From Arenimonas malthae CC-JY-1 (GTDB lineage: Bacteria; Pseudomonadota; Gammaproteobacteria; Xanthomonadales; Xanthomonadaceae), in contig NZ_AVCH01000193.1 in NCBI RefSeq assembly GCF_000747075.1, positions 1 through 59,390 of the forward strand: a DNA stretch of 59,390 bases. The letters are read 5' to 3'. The position numbers and the translations under genes are program-made. Shown here piece after piece: positions 20,462-29,246 of the stretch; within the stretch, counting starts at the first letter, position 1; the number at the start of each line of letters is the position of its first letter. The notes below the pieces were generated by a model. The model was not told the origin of the DNA, did not search any database, and was given only the letters and a program-made list of their open reading frames with translations.

Positions 20462-21615
20462 CAGGCGCTTCCGGTCTCGTTCACAACGGAAGCGATCATC
20501 GCAAGATTGCGGACCGCCACGCCATCGATTGCGTAATGCGCCTCCACCAGTTCGCGGGCACGCCTGCCACGCGCCAGCCAATCCGAGGCCGGCGAGGAGA
20601 ACATTTCCTCAAGCGCGGAATCGAGTGAACCCCCGTCGTCTGGCGCACACGTCCAGCCCGCGCCGTTCTCGATCTCCTTGTCGATTCCCCCGCAGCGGGT
20701 ACAGAGCACGGGCAATCCCGCTTCCATTGCCTCCAGCGCGGAATTCGACATGCCTTCGTATCGCGATGGGAGCACAAACGCATCCGCATCGCGGAGCGCG
20801 TCCCGGACTCCCTCGGCCGGACAGACCCCGGCGAACACGACGTCCTCGCCGATGCCAAGCGCATCGACCTGGCGCCGGAGTGACTCACGCATTGCCCCGT
20901 CGCCCCAAAGCGTCAGGCGGAAGCGTGCCCCTGCGCGCCGGCGCGCGGCCAGCGCAGGCAAGAGCAGGTCGAGCCCTTTCTGCGGCTCGAAGCGCCCCGT
21001 CCAGACCAGTCGCCGGACTTCGGCCACCTCCCTGCGTACTATCGGCGGGAGAATGGGAATGCCGTTTGGGATAGCTGTCCGGCGGGCGCGACGGAGCCCG
21101 AGGGCATCGAGGTCCGCCGCTGTCTCGGCATTGATCAGATTGAAGCAGTCCACCTTCCTGTCGAGAAGCCGCAACCATACGCGCGCCAATGGCAGCGAAC
21201 GAAGGAAATAGGCGTCGCCCGTCCCCCGTGCATTGATTGGAACAGCCACGATCTTCCAGCGGCAGATACCGAAGAACCGCCACAAGGCAACGCCGAGCAC
21301 GCCATCGCCAAGCCCACGGCAATAAGCCACATCGAAGTCCGCCCGCCGCACTACCAGCAGCCCCAGGAGGGAGAAAGCATATCCAAGTCCGCGGCCAATC
21401 CGCCCAAATCGCGGCCAAGTCCGAAGGTGGTGCGTGCGCACGCGGTGGCCTCCGATCACCTGCACGCCGTCCGGAATCCGGTGCCCCGCCACTTCGACAT
21501 CGGCACCCAAGGCGCGCCACGCCCCGACCAATCGGGCCACCTGGTTCTCGGCACCGCCAAGCACGTGCGAGGGCAGATTGGCCAGGACGAGTATCCGTGG
21601 CAATGCTTCAGGCAT
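20461..21615 (-). CDS. Glycosyltransferase family 4
   Basis: A 384-residue GT-B enzyme of the GT4 type. The glycine-rich acceptor loop reads LPSHVLGGAENQVARL (about 14-29). The C-terminal Rossmann domain has LVWTGRFEPQKGLDLLLPAL and LPSRYEGMSNSALEAMEAGLP, with the E-x7-E pattern (E...E around 300) that holds the donor sugar nucleotide. It overlaps the end of asnB by 8 bp and the next gene by 1 bp, so it belongs to the operon. It probably adds one sugar to a lipid-linked glycan at the inner face of the cytoplasmic membrane. Confidence 0.9.
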   Translation of the reverse strand: MPEALPRILVLANLPSHVLGGAENQVARLVGAWRALGADVEVAGHRIPDGVQVIGGHRVRTHHLRTWPRFGRIGRGLGYAFSLLGLLVVRRADFDVAYCRGLGDGVLGVALWRFFGICRWKIVAVPINARGTGDAYFLRSLPLARVWLRLLDRKVDCFNLINAETAADLDALGLRRARRTAIPNGIPILPPIVRREVAEVRRLVWTGRFEPQKGLDLLLPALAARRRAGARFRLTLWGDGAMRESLRRQVDALGIGEDVVFAGVCPAEGVRDALRDADAFVLPSRYEGMSNSALEAMEAGLPVLCTRCGGIDKEIENGAGWTCAPDDGGSLDSALEEMFSSPASDWLARGRRARELVEAHYAIDGVAVRNLAMIASVVNETGSA

Positions 21616-23512
21616 GGTGCTCGCTCCACGACCGAAACATCAGTAACGCCCAAAGTGCATATCCATGATCTGCGCGCCGCGCAAGGTGATCTTCCCAGAG
21701 CGCGCGCACATGCAACGGATCGAGCAAGGGTTCGCGCGCGAGCGCCGACGGCGACAGTAGCGATTCGGCCCAGTCGCGCAGCGGGCCTCGAAGCCATGCC
21801 GAAACGGGTACATCGAAGCCCTGCTTCCTGCGCAGGGCCGTGCCGGGCGGCGCTGCTTCCCGAGCCAGTTGCCTGAGCAGCCGCTTGCCGACGCCGTCCC
21901 GCGCATGCCATTGCGGAGGCATGCGCCATGCGAGCTCCAGCAATCGCAGGTCCAGCAAAGGGACCCGCAATTCAAGCCCAACAGACATGCTCGCGCGATC
22001 GAGCTTGGCATGGATGCCTTCGGGCAACGAAAATGCCTGGTCGAGGAACCGCAACCTCTCGCCTACCCCAGCCCCAGACAATGCCGTCGGCACGCCCGGC
22101 CATGCCGGATCGCCCGCGTGAGGCGCGCCACGGGCACCGGGTAGCCGCATCAGCGCAGCACCGTATTCCTCGATATCTCGGACTCCGATTCGACCTGCCT
22201 GGCGGATCAGGCGACTGCGCGTCTCACCGGCCGGACATGCCCTGCCCGCAAGCCTCAATCCACCGGCCATTACGCAGCGTACGGCATGTGGAAGCCTTCC
22301 AATCCCGGACCAGTTGCGTTCGGCATCAAGATACCGCTGGTAGCCGTGGAATACTTCATCACCACCGTCACCAGTCAGTGCCACGACAACCTGTCGACGA
22401 GCCGCTTCGGCGACCAAGATGGCCGGCAGTTGCGCTGCATCCGCAAAAGGCTCGTCGTATACCTCGGGCAGGCGGCTCACCAGGGAAAGCGCGGCCTCCG
22501 CCGGAAGGTCGACTTGAGTGTGCTGGGTACCGAGATGCCGGGCCGTTGCGAGGGCTTGGCCCGCCTCGTCGATTGCGGGCACTTCGAAACCGACGGTGAA
22601 GGTACGCACCGGTCGACTCGACTGGCGGGCCATGCTGGCGACCACCAGTGTCGAGTCAATCCCACCCGAAAGCAGCGCACCGACGGATACGTCTGCGAGC
22701 ATTCGCAAGCGGACCGCGTCGTCGATCGTTTCCTTGACCGCAGCCAGCGCGGCTTGCTCACCATCCTTCCAGGGCGATGCTTTGGCCTTGGCGACCAAGT
22801 CCTCGAGCTTCCACCAGCGCTCCGCTCTGCGCAAGAATCCGGAAACGCAGGGGCGCCATTCCGCATCATGGGCTGAAAGTCTGAGCAGGCTGCCCGCAGG
22901 CAGCTTGAATACGCCGGGATGGATACTCCATGGAGCTGGAACATAGCCCATCTCGAGCAACCACCCGAGTGCGTTCGGGTCCACGGCGTGCCGCCATGCC
23001 GGGTGACGGCGGAACGCCTTGAGTTCCGATGCGAAGACGAGATCAGGACCAACCGCACCTACGTAGAGCGGCTTTTCGCCGGTACGGTCGCGTGCGAGCA
23101 CCAAGCTCCTTTCACGACGATCCCATGCGGCGAGGGCAAACATGCCATTGCATCGCGACAGCGCCGACTCGACTCCCCAGGCGGCAATCGCCTCCAGCAG
23201 CACCTCGGTGTCGGAATGCCCGCGCCAAGAACGGGGCGCATCCGCCTCGAGCGCAGTCCGCAGATCGGCGTGGTCGTAGATCTCGCCATTGAAGGCAATC
23301 ACCCATCGACCGTCCGCCGAATTCATTGGCTGAGCGCCTGCGGGCGAGAGATCCAGGATACTCAAGCGACGATGGACCAAGGCAATCCTGGCGGCGGGGT
23401 CGCGCCATTCGCCTTGCCCATCCGGTCCACGGTGCGAAAGGGAATGTCCCATCGACCCAATCAGCGCGGCATCGAAGGAGCCGGGGCCAACCACTCCAGC
23501 GAACCCGCACAT
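21608..23512 (-). CDS. asnB: Asparagine-synthase-type amidotransferase (glutamine-hydrolysing)
   Basis: A 634-residue class-II amidotransferase. Met is followed by the nucleophile Cys2 (MCGFAGVVGPG), and SHRGPDGQGEW is the usual N-terminal glutaminase motif. The synthetase domain has the PP-loop GALLSGGIDSTLVVASMA near residue 260. In surface-polysaccharide clusters AsnB-like proteins often amidate a sugar acid or a sugar-linked amino acid rather than make free asparagine, so the gene symbol describes the family. The stop of the upstream methyltransferase is one base before its ATG. GC is lower than in the flanking core genes. Confidence 0.9.
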   Translation of the reverse strand: MCGFAGVVGPGSFDAALIGSMGHSLSHRGPDGQGEWRDPAARIALVHRRLSILDLSPAGAQPMNSADGRWVIAFNGEIYDHADLRTALEADAPRSWRGHSDTEVLLEAIAAWGVESALSRCNGMFALAAWDRRERSLVLARDRTGEKPLYVGAVGPDLVFASELKAFRRHPAWRHAVDPNALGWLLEMGYVPAPWSIHPGVFKLPAGSLLRLSAHDAEWRPCVSGFLRRAERWWKLEDLVAKAKASPWKDGEQAALAAVKETIDDAVRLRMLADVSVGALLSGGIDSTLVVASMARQSSRPVRTFTVGFEVPAIDEAGQALATARHLGTQHTQVDLPAEAALSLVSRLPEVYDEPFADAAQLPAILVAEAARRQVVVALTGDGGDEVFHGYQRYLDAERNWSGIGRLPHAVRCVMAGGLRLAGRACPAGETRSRLIRQAGRIGVRDIEEYGAALMRLPGARGAPHAGDPAWPGVPTALSGAGVGERLRFLDQAFSLPEGIHAKLDRASMSVGLELRVPLLDLRLLELAWRMPPQWHARDGVGKRLLRQLAREAAPPGTALRRKQGFDVPVSAWLRGPLRDWAESLLSPSALAREPLLDPLHVRALWEDHLARRADHGYALWALLMFRSWSEHHA

Positions 23513-23513
23513 T

Positions 23514-24236
23514 TCAGACCTTTACGAACTGACGAGCAGAATAGTCAATTCTGTGCATCATCGCGCGCACCCTGTTCTTCGCGAGATACTCATCGGTCGC
23601 CTGACGGGCCCCCAACCAATGGCCGTAGTCATCGATCGTTACGACGCCATGCTGCGACACTCTCGGGAAAAGATGCTCAAGTTCGTGAGCCGTGGACGAA
23701 TACCAATCTGTGTCCAGGCGAAGGTAGGCGATTTGTTCCGGAGCAGCACGCGGGATCGTTTCTTCGACATCGCCCTGAACATAATGGATTCGTGAAGATG
23801 GGTAACCCGTGGAATTCAGGTTGCGTCGGACATCATCGATCCCGGCTTCACACCAGCGGCTGCCAATTGGACGGCCGAGAGAATCCATGTACACGGGCGC
23901 AGCAGGCGCCCCCGAATGATCCAAGTCCGATACGCCTGGCTCCGTCATGCCCGAGAACGTATCAAAGAGAAATATATCCCGCTCAGCCTTCAGTTCCAGC
24001 AGGGAGAGCGCTGCAGCCATCATCTGACCACCTCGCCATACGCCGCATTCTACAACCGCGCCCTGAATGCCTTGTTTGACTATGTACTCCACAACGGAGA
24101 TTGTTGAAAGCGTGCGCGCCACTCCCGCCATCGTGTATGGCTTCACTTCCGCGAGCACAGCCCTCTGCCAAGGCGGGATGTCCGACAGCTTGGAAGCCCG
24201 AAGCGCATCTCTGACCGACCTGATGTAACCGAGCAT
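23514..24236 (-). CDS. TylF/MycF-type sugar O-methyltransferase
   Basis: A 240-residue SAM-dependent enzyme of the macrocin O-methyltransferase (TylF) family. GAVVECGVWRGGQMMAAALS (about 59-78) is the SAM-binding motif, IFLFDTFSGMTEPG follows, and LDTDWYSSTAHELEHLFPRV with VVTIDDYGHW carries the metal-binding acidic residues. Members methylate deoxysugar hydroxyls in antibiotics and surface glycans. AAGGAG lies ahead of ATG 24236. The coding sequence is visibly AT-richer than the rest of the window (a 60-base sample at 23521 is about 48% GC, against over 70% in pil genes), which points to recent transfer. Confidence 0.85.
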   Translation of the reverse strand: MLGYIRSVRDALRASKLSDIPPWQRAVLAEVKPYTMAGVARTLSTISVVEYIVKQGIQGAVVECGVWRGGQMMAAALSLLELKAERDIFLFDTFSGMTEPGVSDLDHSGAPAAPVYMDSLGRPIGSRWCEAGIDDVRRNLNSTGYPSSRIHYVQGDVEETIPRAAPEQIAYLRLDTDWYSSTAHELEHLFPRVSQHGVVTIDDYGHWLGARQATDEYLAKNRVRAMMHRIDYSARQFVKV

Positions 24237-24284
24237 TTAAGACCACTCCTTCTTGGATATCACGCGCCCTATCAAGCCAGCCCT

Positions 24285-25274
24285 TCACACGCCTGATTTG
24301 CCATCTGGCGGCTTTCGACATGAGGCCTCGACTCCATTGCCTCCATGCGTCACTTCAATTTCGTCGGCGCCGAGCGATTCCAGCAGCTGCCTGATCTGGC
24401 CACGGGTGCGCCGGTGCTTGAACACATCGGTCATCGCATCATGCGTATCAAGCAGCATCCACTCGTAGTACATGTCGCGATCACGTAGCCCGAAGTGGGG
24501 GTAGTAGTTGACAACCGGATTTAGCCTGCTCAAGAGGAACTGCGCCAACCGTGATTCACGGTACCTCCAGACCAGTGGGAACCATCTGTCCACCACGCGC
24601 TTGACCGCCGCGAATTGGTGTTCCTTTGGCAATCGCAGGAAGTACCAGCGATAAGCCATCCCAGCCACCCCGATTGGCGGCGGAAGGTAGTTCCGGATTT
24701 TTGCCCGGTAATGGTCGAAGACCAAGCGGCCACCCGGGCGAACTCGCGACCACAATGCCCGTATGGTTTCTTCGGGATCGGGGGTGTGCTGCACCACGCC
24801 GAGGCACAGCACCAAGTCATAACAAGCCTCGGGAAAGGGCATGGCACGAACATCCGCCTGCACCAGGCATAACGCGGGATGCAAGCCGTTGTTTCCAGCA
24901 TTCGCCACGACGGCGGAGGAGTAGTCGAAGGAATCCACCGTGGCCCCGTTTGCCAGAAGCAGCTCGGTGAATCGTCCCGCGCCGGATCCGGCCTCCAGGA
25001 CAAGCTGGCCCTCCAGCGACGATAGAGGACGACGCAGGCATCTCTCGAGCCGGACGGCCGAAACCGGAATGCCGGTAACTGAGTCAAGTTGCGTCTTCGG
25101 AAACCGCACCCATTGCTCACCGAACGCACTGGCATAGTTTTCGCTTCCCACGAAGCGCGGCACTCCGTCAATCACCGGATAGCGGGCACCATCCGGGGCA
25201 ACGAACGCGCCGCCTTCCATGACGAGCGGAGCACCTGAGCCAGGGGCAACAAGGCGGGAATATCGGTCTTTCAT
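24285..25274 (-). CDS. SAM-dependent methyltransferase with Trm112-like N-terminus
   Basis: A 329-residue class-I methyltransferase. Residues 1-45 (RYSRLVAPGSGAPLVMEGG, then YPVIDGVPRFV) resemble the small Trm112-like domain in front of many glycan methyltransferases but lack its Cys pairs. SAM-binding motif I is VLEAGSGAGRFTELLL (about 100-115), and motif IV-like LVLCLGVVQHTPDPEE follows. Substrate unknown. The start ATG 25274 overlaps the upstream stop as ATGA; a longer frame reaching 25493 covers the neighbour gene and is spurious. A 48-bp gap separates it from the TylF-type gene. Confidence 0.82.
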   Translation of the reverse strand: MKDRYSRLVAPGSGAPLVMEGGAFVAPDGARYPVIDGVPRFVGSENYASAFGEQWVRFPKTQLDSVTGIPVSAVRLERCLRRPLSSLEGQLVLEAGSGAGRFTELLLANGATVDSFDYSSAVVANAGNNGLHPALCLVQADVRAMPFPEACYDLVLCLGVVQHTPDPEETIRALWSRVRPGGRLVFDHYRAKIRNYLPPPIGVAGMAYRWYFLRLPKEHQFAAVKRVVDRWFPLVWRYRESRLAQFLLSRLNPVVNYYPHFGLRDRDMYYEWMLLDTHDAMTDVFKHRRTRGQIRQLLESLGADEIEVTHGGNGVEASCRKPPDGKSGV

Positions 25275-26077
25275 CGGCCAATCCGTGTGATTGCGGATCC
25301 CATGCTGACTGGCTGGACCGGGCCAGCCGCGCGATGGGGCTTGATTACATATATCCGGCAGGAAGAGCCGGCGAAGCGTGCAATCCGCCTGCGCCAGGAG
25401 ATTGGGAGCCTCCCGCCAAGCAGCATGCTTCCTGAGTACGCCAGACCCACCGGGGCAGATGCCTCCAGATCGAAACCTGCGCGCCTGAAGCACTCACGCC
25501 ACCAATGCCTAGAGAAGTACCATGCCTCCGTCAGTGCATTCCCGCGCTCACCGTGGCGCGTCGGCCAGGCCAGCGTGGGACCCCCGCTGGCAGCCGAATG
25601 CCCTTCCGATGCGAGCCCGATCGCTTTGGACGCCAGCCGCCCCACCAGTCGCGTGACTACCCAAGGGTAGTGCGTCGCACTCGTCCACCAGCGCCAGGCT
25701 GGCGTTGGAAGTATATGTACGGCGCGGCCGCCCGGAGCGAGCACGCGGGCGGTCTCACAAAGAAGGGCTTCCACGGCAGGGACGTGCTCGAGCACGTTGG
25801 AACTGAAAACGATATCCACTGAGCCATCGGGAAGTGGAATATTCCTGCCGTCGTAATCAATGACGGGATGGACACGCTGCGCCGCATAGGCGCTGCTCGG
25901 CAGGTCTACTGCCGTTACATGGTACCCCAAGGCAGCGAGCCGGGCCGCCTGGCGCCCCGTCCCAGCCCCAAGGTCGAGTATCCGGGCGCCACTCGCCGGC
26001 GGCGGCAACCAGGCCAGGGCCACCTCAAGCTCGGCATCCCGAATGTAATGGAGGTAGGTGATGCTCCTGCCAGTCAC
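25271..26077 (-). CDS. Class-I SAM-dependent methyltransferase
   Basis: A 268-residue enzyme starting at GTG (26075-26077), which forms a GTGA overlap with the stop of the flippase gene. SAM-binding motif I reads RILDLGAGTGRQAARLAALG (about 36-55), followed by AVDLP and, after IDYDGRNIPLPDGSVDIVFS, the motif NVLEHVPAVEALLCE. A hydrophobic C-terminal half (LAYSGSMLLGGRLPISW) suggests contact with membrane or lipid-linked substrate. It is part of the tightly overlapped operon. The exact sugar or lipid substrate is not evident. Confidence 0.8.
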   Translation of the reverse strand: MTGRSITYLHYIRDAELEVALAWLPPPASGARILDLGAGTGRQAARLAALGYHVTAVDLPSSAYAAQRVHPVIDYDGRNIPLPDGSVDIVFSSNVLEHVPAVEALLCETARVLAPGGRAVHILPTPAWRWWTSATHYPWVVTRLVGRLASKAIGLASEGHSAASGGPTLAWPTRHGERGNALTEAWYFSRHWWRECFRRAGFDLEASAPVGLAYSGSMLLGGRLPISWRRRIARFAGSSCRIYVIKPHRAAGPVQPVSMGSAITRIGR

Positions 26078-27351
26078 GCCTTTGCCCTCGGCCAGCCAAC
26101 CAGTACCCGCACCCAGAGCAGGAGGGCCAGCAGGCCCTCCGCCATGACCAACGCCCAGGCCGCACCCTCGGCACCGCGCCGGGGAATCAACCATGCCATC
26201 AGCAGCACAGTGGTCGCGAGTACCAAGAGCTCGCTGGCAAGCCGCCACCGGATCCAGCCATATCCAAGCAGGATATTCGCTCCCAGGATGCGCAGGCAGT
26301 AAGCGGGCACGTAAAGCGCGAGCACCTGCAGTGCCGGCACCGCTGGGCCAAATTCCGCACCCACGATGCCGGGAAGCAAGCCGGCGCCAGACCAGAGCAA
26401 ACCGCCTGCCACCAGCCCATACAGCAAGGCCGCAGCCAAGAGCCAACCCACCAGCCCAGGATGGGTGGAGTGCCCCGCTCCCGCTCGAAAGAGGCGCGGC
26501 ATCACCGCAGTAACCAAAGCATCGACTGGCAAGGTGAGCAGGCTAGCAAAGCGGTTGGCGGCGGTGTACTGGCCGGCCAGCCCGGCGCCGCCTTCACGAA
26601 GCGCGACAGCCTTGTCGACGGCGCCCAGCGCCAGGCCACTGGCCCAGATGGCCGAGAGCCTTGCGCCTTCGCCAAGCGCGCCGCGGTCCAGCGTCGCCGC
26701 GGTCGCAGGGGGCGAAAGCTGCCTGCGACAGCGTCGCCAGATCAGCCCGGCGCCCACCATCGTCGTGATGACATGCAGAAGCGCGTAGGTCTGCATGTCG
26801 CCTTCCGAGGCGAACAGTGGCAAGACCAGTACCGCCAGGACCCGTCCGCAAGAGAGCGCGACTGGCGCCGCCGCCGCCTGCGCCATTCGACCATGGGCGG
26901 CATAGGCAAAAGCCACATGCACCACCATCGGCGTACCAATTAGTTCAGCCGCGCCGACGCAGGCCAGCACCCCAACCGACAGGCCGGGATACACCATCGA
27001 TCCAAACAGGATGAAGCCGAGCCAAAGCAGCGCACCCGACCAAGCCAGTGCCCGCACAGCTTGCGCCCAACGTATTCCGAGCAGGCCCGGCGTCCGGGCG
27101 ACATCCTGGTACAGGCGCAAGCCGAGCCCAGCCCCGGCGAGCCCGCTGATGGCCAGAGCAAGTCCCGCGACACCGGAGAACGTGCCATAGCCTTCCACGC
27201 CGAGGGTACGCGCCATCAGGATGACCCATGCGAGCTGGGCTGCCAGCCGCGCAATGTTCCAGGCCATCACAGCCAGAGTACTGCGGGCCAGCCCACCAAA
27301 GCGTGGCCAGAGCCAAGCTCCCTGTCTGGCCCCGGGATCCCCGGCACTCAC
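26074..27351 (-). CDS. Wzx-like polysaccharide flippase
   Basis: A 425-residue polytopic membrane protein with about twelve hydrophobic segments, for example VMAWNIARLAAQLAWVILMA near the N-terminus followed by RTLGVEGYGTFSGVAGLALA, a typical Wzx/O-antigen transporter opening. It should move undecaprenyl-linked glycan from the cytoplasmic to the periplasmic face. The start is taken as GTG 27349-27351, which overlaps the upstream stop as GTGA; the frame extends to 27462 without family support. It is the only export component in the cluster; no Wzy polymerase or ABC transporter was found beside it. Confidence 0.85.
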   Translation of the reverse strand: MSAGDPGARQGAWLWPRFGGLARSTLAVMAWNIARLAAQLAWVILMARTLGVEGYGTFSGVAGLALAISGLAGAGLGLRLYQDVARTPGLLGIRWAQAVRALAWSGALLWLGFILFGSMVYPGLSVGVLACVGAAELIGTPMVVHVAFAYAAHGRMAQAAAAPVALSCGRVLAVLVLPLFASEGDMQTYALLHVITTMVGAGLIWRRCRRQLSPPATAATLDRGALGEGARLSAIWASGLALGAVDKAVALREGGAGLAGQYTAANRFASLLTLPVDALVTAVMPRLFRAGAGHSTHPGLVGWLLAAALLYGLVAGGLLWSGAGLLPGIVGAEFGPAVPALQVLALYVPAYCLRILGANILLGYGWIRWRLASELLVLATTVLLMAWLIPRRGAEGAAWALVMAEGLLALLLWVRVLVGWPRAKA

Positions 27352-28103
27352 TGCGCAACCCCGCGGGGCGTTCGATGCCAAAGCCGGTAGATGAGCGTGG
27401 GGTAGGCACCGCGCGCCGCGTGGTGCAACCAGGGCGGGACGTGTCGCAGCAGCAGTCTCCACAGCAGGGCGTCTGGCCGCTCGATCTCGAATGTGGCGCG
27501 AAGGGCCTCGGCGTGGACCTGTTCGAACCCAAAGCCTGCCGCGGCAAGGCGGCTTTCAACGCCGGCACGACTCAACGGACGGCAATCGTAGACACTGCCT
27601 CTTCGCCACAACCTCAGCCACCCTGATCGCCAAGCCTCCGGCCACCAACTGAGGAAGGCGAGCGAATAATGCGGTTCCACCAACATCCAGCGATTGGGTA
27701 CCGCGAGGTAGGCCATCCCGCCGGGCGCCAGGATGCGCCGAAGCTCCAAGAGATGCAGCAGCTGTGCTTCATCCCCGCCTACGTGCTCAATGACATGGTT
27801 GCTCAAGGCCAGGTCGAAGCAACCGTCAGGAAATGGCAGTTCAACGCCTGCTACGTCCTGGTAGGAGAAGCCCTCCGTCACCAGGCGGCTGTCCACCACA
27901 TCCACTGCGTGCACTTCGAATCGGCCGCTGGGGTGGGTGCCGAAATAGTGGGCAATTCCACCGCTTCCCGTGCCCACTTCCAGCAAGCGAAGGTGGCCGC
28001 TGCGCTCTTCAAGCCGGAGCAGGCGCTCAATCTTTACGGCCTTCGCACGGCGCGAGGCCAGATCCAGCACGGCGTGTGGCTGGCGCTGGACCACATCGGT
28101 CAT
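27348..28103 (-). CDS. Class-I SAM-dependent methyltransferase
   Basis: A 251-residue methyltransferase. SAM motif I is LLEVGTGSGGIAHYFGTH (about 40-57), then VHAVDVVDSR, and LALSNHVIEHVGGDEAQLLH as the motif IV/V region. The C-terminal half is rich in Trp and Arg (FLSWWPEAWRSGWLRLWRRG), a pattern of membrane-surface proteins in glycan clusters. It starts in the ATGA overlap with the GT4 gene and ends in the GTGA overlap with the flippase. Substrate unknown. Confidence 0.82.
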   Translation of the reverse strand: MTDVVQRQPHAVLDLASRRAKAVKIERLLRLEERSGHLRLLEVGTGSGGIAHYFGTHPSGRFEVHAVDVVDSRLVTEGFSYQDVAGVELPFPDGCFDLALSNHVIEHVGGDEAQLLHLLELRRILAPGGMAYLAVPNRWMLVEPHYSLAFLSWWPEAWRSGWLRLWRRGSVYDCRPLSRAGVESRLAAAGFGFEQVHAEALRATFEIERPDALLWRLLLRHVPPWLHHAARGAYPTLIYRLWHRTPRGVAQ

Positions 28104-29242
28104 GCGGCCGACTCCAGAAGTGCGTTGATCCTGGCCGAGAACGCGCCCCAGCTCCTGGCTTGCGCGTACTCCCGGCAGGCCGCCTCCGATGCCGGCGATC
28201 GACCACGCTGCAACTGCTCTACGACAGCCGCGGCGAATTCGGCATAGTCTCCCGGCGGCACCAGGCGACCCGTGTGTCCATCCGCGATGGCATCCGGCAC
28301 ACCACCCACGCGGAAAGCCACGCTGGCCAATCCGAAGCTGGCGGCCTCCAGTGCCACCATGCCGAAGCCTTCGACGTCCCCCGGCAGGTCCAGCACCGGG
28401 AAGACGTGGCAGTCAGCGCTCGCCAAGGCCGATTCCAGAGTGGCTTGGTCGCAGCGCCCCGCGAAGTAGACGTGATCCTGCACGCCAGCCTCGCTGGCTG
28501 CCTGGCGGATCCTGGATTGCTCGCCAGCCTTGGCCCCGTGAAGCGCTTCCGTTGCCTCGGTACCGATGATCACCAGGACAACGTCCGGCACCTGCGCCAC
28601 TATCGCCGGCAGCGCCTCGCGGACGAATGCCGCCAAGCCCTTCCTCCGGGTGAAGCGCCCCACCGACACCAGCATCGGGCGACCATCGAGCCCCCAGAGC
28701 TTGCGGGCGGGCACGGCCGCCGGAGGCACCGCCACCTGGTCGACGCCAGGATTGACGACATGCAGCCGGCTTGCCTGCACTCCGCGCGAGCGGGCCAGTG
28801 CCGCGGTATTCAGGCTGTTGGCGAAAGCCAGGTCGCAGCGCCTGATAAATGGCAGCCAGAGCTTCTGGTAGACCCAGCTCGGCGCAATCACGTCAAGGCC
28901 ATGAAGATAGACGGCGCAACGCGCGCCAGATAGGCGCGCCGCCGTCCAGGCGAGCGGCGCCGTCAGTCCGCTGCCGGCCAGAACCCAGGACGGCCGGCGC
29001 CGACGCGCCATTCCGATGGCCGCGAGCAGTGATTGCAGAAGGAACCGATGCAGGGGAACCAGAGGAACCTCGACCACCTCGAATCCGGCAGCCACATGGG
29101 AGCCGCTGCCTTCCGGCCCGCACAGGAGCGGTTCCCAGCGCGGAGCCAACCCCTGCAGCAACCGATGGTTGAGCTTCTCCATGCCCCCCAGCAGCGGCGG
29201 GAAATTGCGGGTGACCAACAACACCGCGTCTTGCGCCGCCAT
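28100..29242 (-). CDS. Glycosyltransferase family 4
   Basis: A 380-residue GT-B glycosyltransferase. The N-terminus VLLVTRNFPPLLGGMEKLNH has the glycine loop of mannosyl/glucosyl GT4 enzymes; SVGRFTRRKGLAAFV (about 193) and VEGFGMVALEAASFGLASVA (E-x7-E, about 315-325) form the donor site. It lies 4 bp after the GT2 gene and overlaps the next methyltransferase by 4 bp. It would add a sugar to the lipid-linked intermediate in the cytoplasm. Confidence 0.92.
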   Translation of the reverse strand: MAAQDAVLLVTRNFPPLLGGMEKLNHRLLQGLAPRWEPLLCGPEGSGSHVAAGFEVVEVPLVPLHRFLLQSLLAAIGMARRRRPSWVLAGSGLTAPLAWTAARLSGARCAVYLHGLDVIAPSWVYQKLWLPFIRRCDLAFANSLNTAALARSRGVQASRLHVVNPGVDQVAVPPAAVPARKLWGLDGRPMLVSVGRFTRRKGLAAFVREALPAIVAQVPDVVLVIIGTEATEALHGAKAGEQSRIRQAASEAGVQDHVYFAGRCDQATLESALASADCHVFPVLDLPGDVEGFGMVALEAASFGLASVAFRVGGVPDAIADGHTGRLVPPGDYAEFAAAVVEQLQRGRSPASEAACREYAQARSWGAFSARINALLESAA

Positions 29243-29246
29243 CGGC

